Origin: Hemileia vastatrix | Lineage: Eukaryota; Basidiomycota; Pucciniomycetes; Pucciniales; Zaghouaniaceae | NCBI GenBank assembly: GCA_030280995.1 | Contig: JASXTE010000016.1 | Coordinates: 18,605,501 to 18,669,500, forward strand | Direction of reading: 5' to 3' | DNA: 64,000 nucleotides | In this document: in pieces, positions 56,182 through 64,000 of the stretch | Numbering within the stretch: the first letter of the stretch is position 1 | How the letters are laid out: each line of letters starts with the position of its first letter | The notes under the pieces: model-generated | Database searches by the model: none | What the model saw: the letters and a program-made list of their open reading frames with translations, nothing else | Told to the model about the DNA's origin: nothing | Translations under genes and position numbers: made by a program

Positions 56182-56392
56182 AAGGTTTAAAAGTATCAGC
56201 ATATGATTGACTAACTTATATTTAAGGTTTAGATAGTGTGGTTTCTAGCACAGTCAAAGTGAGACACACAAAGGAAAAAGGCAGGTGCTATGTAGATGTT
56301 GCCTTCTGCGCTTTGCCTATGGATTTGTGTACTGATTTATGGATTAAAAGATTGACTTTTTCTTTGAGTGTCATGTGGCATGTGACATGAGC

Positions 56393-58030
56393 AGAGGGAC
56401 CCCAAATGGCCAGTTCAAGTGAGTTTTTTTTATTTCCAATTGATTATAATTCTTATATCTTTTTGCTTTTGTCATTTTAAGAGACTGACAGTATCTCAAC
56501 AATGGAGAATGCAAAACTCAGAAAATGGTAATCAAAATTTGAATGATGGAGAAAACACATTAGGGCCCAAAAAAACTTCTGATCATTTTGATCTTGTTTT
56601 TTTAATTCAAGAGAGCCATCCTCCACATGAGGACTTAAGTGGCCAATCAGAAGCATCCTGCTGTATTAATCCTGAAAATTCACAGGAGTATTTCATCATC
56701 ACATCTTCACTTGCTGAAATTTGGGCAAGGGCTATAGTAAGTGTTTCATATTTTTGTGTCTAGTTTTTATTTTTTTGCTAATAATTTTGGTATAGCATCC
56801 AAATCCAACTCAAGTAACACACCTGATCCCCCCAAAGATTCCTCAATTCACCTTCCTGTCACTGGACAACCTACGCACAGGGTTGAGGATGATCCCAAAG
56901 TAAGTGAGATAAAAGTAAGAATGGAATTAAAACTTCAAGGAACAAAGGATTACTTTGAGGAAGTGGATCAAAGATAGATCTAATTGATAAAACTAGTTTG
57001 AAATAATTTTCAAATAATAATTAATGTAGATAATAAGGACACTAAATATTGTGGTAATCTCACAAAGGGTTGTAACTTAATAGTCAAAAGGAAGATTTAA
57101 GTATTTTAGAATTTTAAATGAGTTTGATTATTAAGAAAAGAAAAGGAAAAATATAATAATAGCCTAATATAAATTTGACTACTATCACAAATATTTTCAA
57201 TAATTAAATTCTAAGGAATTGTCAAAGGAAGTAACACCCTTTATACATCCTATTCCTCCTTGAACTGACCTGTTAACCAACCAGCCTCCATATTACTCAC
57301 AGACCCATTTAATCAACCGGAGTACCCAATTACTAATTAATCTACTCTTATAATCCTTCTTTCCTGTTACTACTTCCCAGACCTCCTAACTACCCTCAAA
57401 CCCACAATTACCCCTTTTGGAATATTGCCTCGACTTTAGCACTAGAGCATGTGTAGATTGCTTATGTTTGAAAATTATAAGCATATTTAACTTTAGGATA
57501 CTTTACAGTTTTAATAGAGCAGCTTATTTGAGAACACCATAGAATTTAATTGTTTCAAGATCTCTTTTTGTGTAATGCTTGGAGTTAGGCTTGAATAGTT
57601 GTGTAATTGAGGTACTTTTGCTTCAAGTGTCATGTGGCGTGTGACACTTCCATTTTTCAGCCAATGTTATAAACAAAAATTAGGTAAACAATTTTTCAAG
57701 AGCTTCTATTCTACAGGCTCTATATAACTTAGTAAATATTCTCAGCACAAATTGAAACATTTTGACCAAATGAAAAATGCATTCTTCTATTATAACATTT
57801 CAGCCTTCAATTTCCCTGTCTGAAATAGATTCAACAGAACTTGATTCAACAAAGTTTGTTTGTTTTTTTTGATTTGCAAAATTTGATCCTAATGATGGTG
57901 ACTTGCAGAATGGGTTGCAGAGTTTGAGTTTGTTGCATTTAACCTTTTTTTCAGGGATTCTAAGGTGGATGAATTACAAGAAGTAGGTAAACCTATTTCA
58001 TATGCTTGGGAATTGGTTTGTTGTGCGAAA
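56393..58030 (+). pseudogene. Unrecognised gene fragment, 3' part (plus strand), split by a solo LTR
   Basis: Continues the sequence cut at 46,035. Exon-like blocks: about 56,480-56,735 (HFDLVFLIQESHPPHEDL, ending at GTAAGT) and about 56,800-56,856 (SKSNSSNTPDPPKD) after TGGTATAG. It resumes after the solo LTR and has a further open block near 57,906 (WVAEFEFVAFNLFFRDS). No family was recognised. GT-AG boundaries and frame length support a former spliced gene, but the exon order is a guess. Confidence 0.3.
56857..57646. mobile_element. Solo LTR of the Gypsy-D family
   Basis: TGTCACTGGACAACC to GTCATGTGGCGTGTGACA, 790 bp, with exact CTTCC duplications at 56,852-56,856 and 57,647-57,651. Diverged from the LTRs of the complete Gypsy-D, so probably older. 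Confidence 0.9.
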
Positions 58031-58509
58031 TTCTATCTTGCATACCTCCAATGTCAAACGTTATAAAGTACTTAAACACGTCAATTATATTTAGAATAAG
58101 ATAACAACTCAAAAAAAATTTACTTCCCTATTTCAAATATTATAAAAGAAGTAAGAAAGTAAAAAAAAACCATATAATGGTTATCAAAATGTAAATAGAT
58201 AAAAATTGTTTTAAAAAATTATTTTTTGAAATCAGATAATGTCCTGAAACAATTTCCAAAATTTTTTTGACTTCTTATATATTTAGGGGTAAGGATTTTC
58301 AGGCAACTAAAGAATAATCCAGCATTAAAAATAATAACATGGCACATGTTTTAGTGTCGTATCTATGGCAAAAAAATCAAACAATTTTTTTTCACTGAAA
58401 GCCAAGAAATGTTTTATTTCTAATGTCATATCAATGGCAACAAATTCAAGCATTTTTTTTTCACTGAAAGAAAAAAATTAATAAAATGATACAAATAACA
58501 CCCAGATTC
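58031..58509. other. Non-coding 3' region of the transposase with an imperfect duplication
   Basis: Two imperfect copies of a block of about 65 bp end in TTTTTTTTCACTGAAAG (58,345-58,402 and 58,406-58,470). Otherwise it is AT-rich, with no supported gene. Confidence 0.5.
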
Positions 58510-60802
58510 CTACTGTATGAAACCACTTTCCTGAAGTAATTTTTTTAATAAATATTTTGTCAACAAAACTTTAACCCATCCCAAAAATATAGCCTCATCT
58601 TCAGGGCTTCCTGAAAATTCAGCATACTTCTTGAGGCTACTCTTCAGTACACTTAAACACTTATATATAGGATTAAAATCAGGAGAGTAAACTGGAAAAT
58701 ATAAGATTCTACACCCTCTATTTTAAATAATTTCTGCTATTCTACCACCATGGTGGAAAGCAGAATTTTCTAATACCAAAACATTATTAGGGCCAGGGTA
58801 TCTGCTCATCATTTGCATCCAAATGACAAGACATACAAATAAATGAGAAGCGAGTTCACATAAAAAAATAAACAATCAAAACCACCAATATTTTTTCTAA
58901 ATAAAACTCAAAATGGACTCTTGACACAGTTTCTTCTTTAACCATGCTTGTGACCAATCCAGTAAGTGAGACTTCTGGGATTAAATTAAATTGGAAAGCT
59001 GATTGAACATGAGGTATATTTTTGGTGTGGAGGACCATCAATGCCCACCCTTGAATACAAGTGACACTGTCAAGAGATGTGCCACATTCATCTGATAACC
59101 AAGGTGAATGTAAGCAATAAGAAGATAAAAAAAGCTTAAACCCAAAATACACACCAGTAAAAACTAAAAATGAAGGCTCAATTAATTCAACAGTAGCAAA
59201 ATATTTTTCTCTAAGATACGGGTTTTGGGCAGGATTGAAATGCTGCAATTTTTTCTTGCTCATATTTAGCCAATCAACCAACTTTCTCCCAATAGTTGAT
59301 TTTGAGACTCTTATATTATTTTCTTATAATAATCTGCACTGAATTTCTTCTTGATAGACTTAAGGGTCAAACTCTACCATTTCAAGTATGAAATCACAAG
59401 CATCTTCATGTAAAGATATAGGGTAACCTTGCTTGAGATATGTAGCTGGATCTGTGACAACAGCTTTTGTTGTTTGATACAAATTAAGCCAATTTTCAGA
59501 CTATTTATCACCAGGACTGAGTAATTCTGATGTTTAAAATAAGATAAGCTTAATTATATTAAGCTTATTACTTAAAAAGAAGGTTAAAATATCTATATAT
59601 ATGGTTATAATACATTATTATATAATTATTACACTATTATATGACTTATAGTAGTTTAAATAGCTTATACATAGCCTAATAATACTTATTAAGGTGTTAA
59701 TAGAGTCATAATATACTTATCTTAAGTGATATTAAGTAATTATAGACATACATAAGCTTATATGTATGCATAAACCTCATATTCAGTGAAATATGCAGAT
59801 ATATTATGTATATTTAGGTCTATAAGTGGGTTTTTTAACCTCTTAATAGCCTATAAACTTTATTTTTCTGCTTATTTTAGGTCATATGGACGTATTCAGT
59901 GGAATCACAATGCCTACACAAGCATATACACCTATTTCAGGCGCATATATCCAGTTTAGACAACTTAATCTGTTTCCTTGGATGGATTTCCATGGATTTA
60001 TGGGTTGGGATATGATTACTGGGTTAATGTGGATGCTTGGGGATGTTATTGGGAGCTTGGAAAGTTAATTTGGTTCCTTTATATGCTTTGGTTTTCATTT
60101 TATCCTCTTTGGATGAGTTATTTTACCTGTTTCTTTATGGTATCTGCTTTGATCTGTTTATTCTATTTATGGTACAGATCTGAGGTATCATTAATTGTGA
60201 TGGAGGGTCCTTACTGGAGGTCTGGGTGTTGAAACTTCTTGAAGTGTACGCCATGGGGAGGTTATGGGCCCTCACAGTGCTGTAATTTCTGGGGATAGCA
60301 GTGACATCATCTGGATTGAAGGTCTGTGCACTCCAGTGGATTTTGGTATAAGTAAGGGAGGATTTTGATGGGTTATTAGACATCACTTACTTACTACACA
60401 TTAAAAAAACATTATAAAACAATTATTATCCTATAGAAATATATTATAAAGCATATATAAATTGATATTATCTTTATATAAGCTATAACTATATTTTATT
60501 ATTCTATTTTCCAACACTAGCACACATAAAATCCAAGTATTGTGCGTTTAAATTGAGAATAACTATTTTATTAGTCTTCCCCTGAGGTTTAATAACTAAA
60601 TCATTTATTAATAAGTAGTTAGACCATTAATATTTACTATTAAATCATACTTAAATACTAGCATAAACTGACACCAATTGTGAAGTGAGTTTTTGTGAAT
60701 ATTGGTGGTGTTTTTCTTGTTTATCTCGGCAAGGTATATTCCGCTCAAAGCCTCCATTACATCAGTTACTTTAAACTCCTGGTAATATTTCAAATAAGCC
60801 AT
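58510..60802 (-). pseudogene. Tc1/mariner-like transposase relic, one intron, split by a solo LTR
   Basis: The frame starts MAYLKYYQEFKVTDVMEAL (60,802), is cut by the LTR at 59,494-60,678, and continues as a helix-turn-helix region (ISLHEDACDFILEMV, VSKSTIGRK). It enters the DDE domain: EPSFLVFT, a 63-bp intron at 59,092-59,154, then DECGTS, the GWAL motif, PGPNNVLVLENSAFHHGG, and YFPVYSPDFNPI. Splicing creates the first catalytic Asp. The second acidic residue is Glu (LEN instead of LDN) and the third is Tyr (NPIY instead of NPIE), and there are in-frame stops (near 59,370, 58,857 and 58,730). It is therefore inactive. Family: DDE_3/Tc1-mariner type seen in basidiomycetes. Confidence 0.8.
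59494..60673 (+). mobile_element. Solo LTR of the Gypsy-C family inside the transposase gene
   Basis: Starts TTTCAGACTATTTATCACC (compare TGTCAGACTAG of Gypsy-C) and ends GCATAAACTGACA. CCAAT duplications are exact (59,489-59,493 and 60,674-60,678). An ATG at 59,886 opens a 60-codon frame (MDVFSGITMPTQAYTPISGA) whose start is shared with the Gypsy-C 3' LTR. Confidence 0.88.
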
Positions 60803-61153
60803 TGATATGAAAGAATAAAACTGAAACTAATACAAAGTAAATTCATATTAATAAAATGTAAGTTTGTAAGTTCAGAAAATTATAAAAAATACTGACCAAG
60901 GAAAAGTATATAGAAAATAAGGAATGTTTCAAAAAAATAATAAATATTTATATTTAACAAATAATAGAAACAGCTTACCTTTGAAAATTATTTGTATTAG
61001 AAACGAAAAAATTGGGCATTAAATGAGGAATAAGGAATGGGTAGGAGGCAATGAAAATCTCATGAGAGTAGGATGAAGTAAGCCACTGGTATGTATTTTG
61101 CAGCATGGGCTTATTTTCTTATTTTTTTCTTTTGTTTTTTTTTACCTGTATCT

Positions 61154-61275
61154 GGAATTGAACTCAAAATGGATGATTGCATGCAGGTGGAATGTCCCAA
61201 AAGAATCAAAGGGAAAAACAAAAAGTTGTAAAATTTTTTGCATTTCCCACAAAGTTTTTTGGGTCTAGCTGTATC
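61154..61275 (-). repeat. Right arm of the inverted repeat pair
   Basis: Reverse-complement match to 45,019-45,131. It lies about 350 bp upstream of the transposase ATG. Read inward, both arms keep a frame with LCGKCKK and a later TC; I cannot tell whether that is functional or residual. Confidence 0.65.
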
Positions 61276-63037
61276 TGTAGAATCACATGCTATCTAAAAA
61301 TATTAAAACAGATAGAAGGCATCCATGACCAGTGGATATAAAATGATTACTTGATTTGAGCAACTTTGCACCTTTAAATATTATTGGGTAGCAACATTTT
61401 TCTTACTCTCATTATTATTCACACTTCCACCACCTTTTTTGGTTGTAAATGATTGTAAATTATATTTAAAAATCATCTAAGAAACATTTGTGAGTTTGTT
61501 TTTGTTTTTGTTTTTGATTTTTTTGATTTTTTTTTAATTTTTTTTTTTTGCAAAAACAAAAACAAAATTGTGTGTGCCAATTGGCCAATATGCAATTCAA
61601 TTTGACATGCATACAAGTCATTTGATTGTCAACTTTCTGTTTTTTATTTTTATTTTTTTTGTTTTTTATTATTTTTGTGCAATAACGACGGTAAGTAATT
61701 TTAGAATAGCTGCACATGGATTTTTTTTCTTTTTTTTTCTACACCTATTTTTATTTTTTTTAAATTTTTTTATTCTCTTTTTCATTTTTTCCCCCTTAAA
61801 CCTTTCAAAAAAAGAAATACCCATTTATGGAGTATAATGTGTGCATGTGTGAGGGAATATTTATTTTTTCCTTCAAATCTCAGGAAAGAGTAACAGTTAT
61901 TGATATATCAGTCTTACCTAATGTTGGATCTTCATACTAAATGTGTTAAATAAATAAATTAAATGCTATTTTTATTTTCCTTTTTGAGTAATAAAATTGA
62001 TCAAATCCATTTCTCTCTGTTCTTTAAATGGTTACTTTTAAAGAAATAAAGTTCATTTCACAAAGTTCTAATGATACTGAATGAGTTTTTAACGGAAATA
62101 ATAATAAAAAACAACTCAGATTAAGATTCAAAATTTTGAATAATGAAGGAAAAGTAAGGAAGTAATTTAATAGAGAAAAAAAGGAGGTTTAAAGAACAAA
62201 AAAGACAGACTTGCATAAAATAGAAGTGAGTATAAATAAGATTATTAGTTTGTGGCGATATAGTGTACATTTATACCTGTTTTAACCTACTCAACCACAC
62301 CAAAGCAACCCTAACAAATGTATATATATACAACCTAAACCAGAAAGAATATGATTGCAAGCAATCAATAAATCTAACACATTAGTTGCCCTCCGTCCTA
62401 GCCACAATAATACCAACAATTGTTGTTTCACAAATTAAAGAAAGTCCTCACCTTTAAACCACATTTTTGGGTGTCAACTGAATTATTTTCATGTACATTC
62501 AATTAATTCAGTTAACTGTCACAATACAAATGCAAAGTTAAATTTCTTTTCTCTTTCTTTTTTTTTTGTCAACTTTTTTTTAACGTTAGTCTTAGTATAG
62601 CAGTATTTGTCAATCATTTAAAATTCATTTTCATTTTATTTATTTATAATTCAATTCTCTTTATTTTTTCTTGTTTCATGTACTGATCTTAGCAAAATAA
62701 CCTGGCTCTTCTGGTGTGTATCCAGCTAACTTTTTTCAATTTGTGATATATTTTCCAGTAACTTCATTTTATTTTATTTCTAGATGAAGAACAAAGGTAG
62801 GGGAGGGGAGGGGAAAGAAAAGTACCATCAACACTTTTCCAACTTCCAAAAAAAAATATTAAATAAAATAAATAAATAAATAAAAAATTCAAATCAATAA
62901 TCAACTCACCCAAGACTTGGGTATAATAATCAATCAGAAAACCATTAGATTCAGAATATGACAACAAAAGAGAACTGATTAAAGCAACAGTGATTGTGTA
63001 ATTTTGATTTTAAAAAAGTAACACTAATTCAGACTAC

Positions 63038-63070
<33 letters not shown>

Positions 63071-64000
63071 TTAGCATTTTAAGTAATAAAACCATCTTCT
63101 AGTGAAATAATGATACTACATATAGTTAAAATTTAAAAAAGAAACCAATTTTTGAAGAAAAAAATTAAACTTTGAATATACATAAAAAAAAAAAAAAAAA
63201 AAAAAAGATTAGCATTTTAAGTAATAAAACCATCTTCTAGTGAAATAATGATACTACATATAGTTAAAATTTAAAAAAGAAACCAATTTTTGAAAAAAAA
63301 AAATTAAACTTTGAATATACATAATAATAAAAAAAAAAAAAAAAAAAAAGCAATTTTAAGAGAGGGGATGATCATACTAAAAGATCCCTCACCATTTTAA
63401 TTATCTAAGATAAATATCAGCTCAAACATTAAAAAAAAAAAGGAAAAAAAAAACCTCTTTTACCTTGACCTTTTTTATGAGATATCATCTTCAAAAACAA
63501 AAACAAAAACAAAAACAAAAATAGATTTTTTGCATCAAAAAATTTAAAGTTTTTCTAAAATGATTATTATTATCATCATTTTTTTTTTTTTAAAAAAAAA
63601 GATAACTATATCGTCACTTATCTTTTGGATAAAATGACTCACATATCCTTTTTAATTTTAGGTTCTGTGACTCAAATCAATGGTTTTCAAAAAATCAATC
63701 AAAATGACGCAAAATATGTTCCTCAAATTGATTTTTTTTTTCTTTTTTTTCTTTGACAATATTATCTGACATCTGCTTGATCATGAAACAAAGTCATGGG
63801 TAAAATGAATATGTTTTTGTATGTTTACTGCTCCCGGTTAATACCTTTTTCCATTTTCTAGTAAGGGGCTATCAAAGGACTATGATTTGTCATACCCACT
63901 CTACTTTCATGTAAATTTTCTGTAACCAGGTTATCCATCCAAGCTTAATAAAGCAGTCAAACTCTTTTCACTAAAGTTTTTTTTTTTTTTTTAGAAATGC
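61276..64000. other. AT-rich intergenic DNA without a supported gene
   Basis: Homopolymer and simple-sequence runs dominate (T-rich 61,490-61,780; AAAAC repeats near 63,493; several poly-A tracts). No frame has family features. A sequence with AATAAA near 63,947 could belong to the 3' UTR of a gene outside the window. No RNA gene was recognised. Confidence 0.5.
63061..63345. repeat. Tandem duplication of about 138 bp flanked by poly-A tracts
   Basis: AGATTAGCATTTTAAG... through ...TTGAATATACATAA occurs at about 63,069-63,183 and 63,207-63,324, nearly identical, each preceded by a long poly-A run. Confidence 0.85.

Larger units (their letters stand above)
46036..56387. mobile_element. Old Gypsy-D-family solo LTR, split by the TRIM and by Gypsy-D
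   Basis: Starts TCTCACTGGACGG (a mutated TGTCACTGGAC) and ends CATGTGGCATGTGACA. TGAGC repeats flank it exactly (46,031-46,035 and 56,388-56,392). Its pieces are 46,036-46,668, 47,705-47,721 and 56,187-56,387, giving an LTR of about 0.85 kb. The first 71 bp are duplicated in tandem (46,036-46,106 and 46,107-46,177), and the second copy keeps the proper TGTCACC start. Confidence 0.85.

Noticed and set aside
61466..61837. Phe- and Lys-rich frames on both strands
   Set aside because: They are translations of poly-T/poly-A simple sequence.

Overview
The window looks like a retroelement-packed, AT-rich stretch of a fungal nuclear genome, most likely Basidiomycota. The two recognisable host genes have short GT-AG introns. 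The retroelement types (a Ty3 element with a FIDD reverse transcriptase, chromodomain-bearing Ty3 elements of a kind I associate with rust fungi and other basidiomycetes) and the CX2CX6C...CX2CX6C proteins also fit. A rust-like fungus is plausible, but this is an inference and no marker gene settles it.

Layout. (1) 1-39,700 is a nest of Ty3/Gypsy elements. Family B has three copies: B1 (415-19,818), B2 (19,819-24,208) and B3 (31,538-39,700). B1 was invaded by a 199-bp MITE, a solo LTR of its own family, the complete Gypsy-A element (3,245-15,541) and a second solo B LTR (18,425-19,644). B3 was invaded by an unrelated 1.5-kb solo LTR. Gypsy-C (24,209-31,499) is a relative of B that lost its 5' LTR. 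The uninterrupted copies act as empty sites, so most insertions are resolved to the base with 5-bp target duplications. (2) 39,871-42,744 is the single-copy host segment: a five-exon galactokinase on the minus strand, divergent from a small zinc-finger gene, separated by a 23-bp minisatellite and a CT tract. (3) 45,019-61,275 is bounded by inverted repeats of about 110 bp. With later insertions removed it collapses to a relic of about 4 kb carrying a Tc1/mariner-like transposase (minus) and an unrecognised intron-bearing gene (plus). Stacked inside are a Gypsy-D-family solo LTR, a 1,031-bp TRIM, the complete Gypsy-D element (47,722-56,181), another D solo LTR and a Gypsy-C-family solo LTR. (4) The rest is AT-rich, simple-sequence intergenic DNA.

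The most interesting observations are these. Gypsy-A and Gypsy-D, which are only distantly related, share an architecture: gag-pol on one strand and, between pol and the 3' LTR, convergent spliced genes encoding proteins with Zn2Cys6 spacing. Gypsy-A carries two such paralogous genes with an intron at the same place and phase. Gypsy-A is also studded with about 23 copies of a small hairpin whose stem changes by compensating substitutions (GGTC/GACC versus CCTC/GAGG) while the flank CAGTTTA stays fixed; the hairpin lies in spacers, between gag and pol, and inside the pol frame. Gypsy-D has a canonical A AAA AAC slippery site at the gag stop and a primer site complementary to a stretch downstream of its own LTR TATA box, suggesting Tf1-like self-priming. 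All elements carry stops or frameshifts, so all look inactive apart from the intact gag and pol frames of Gypsy-A.
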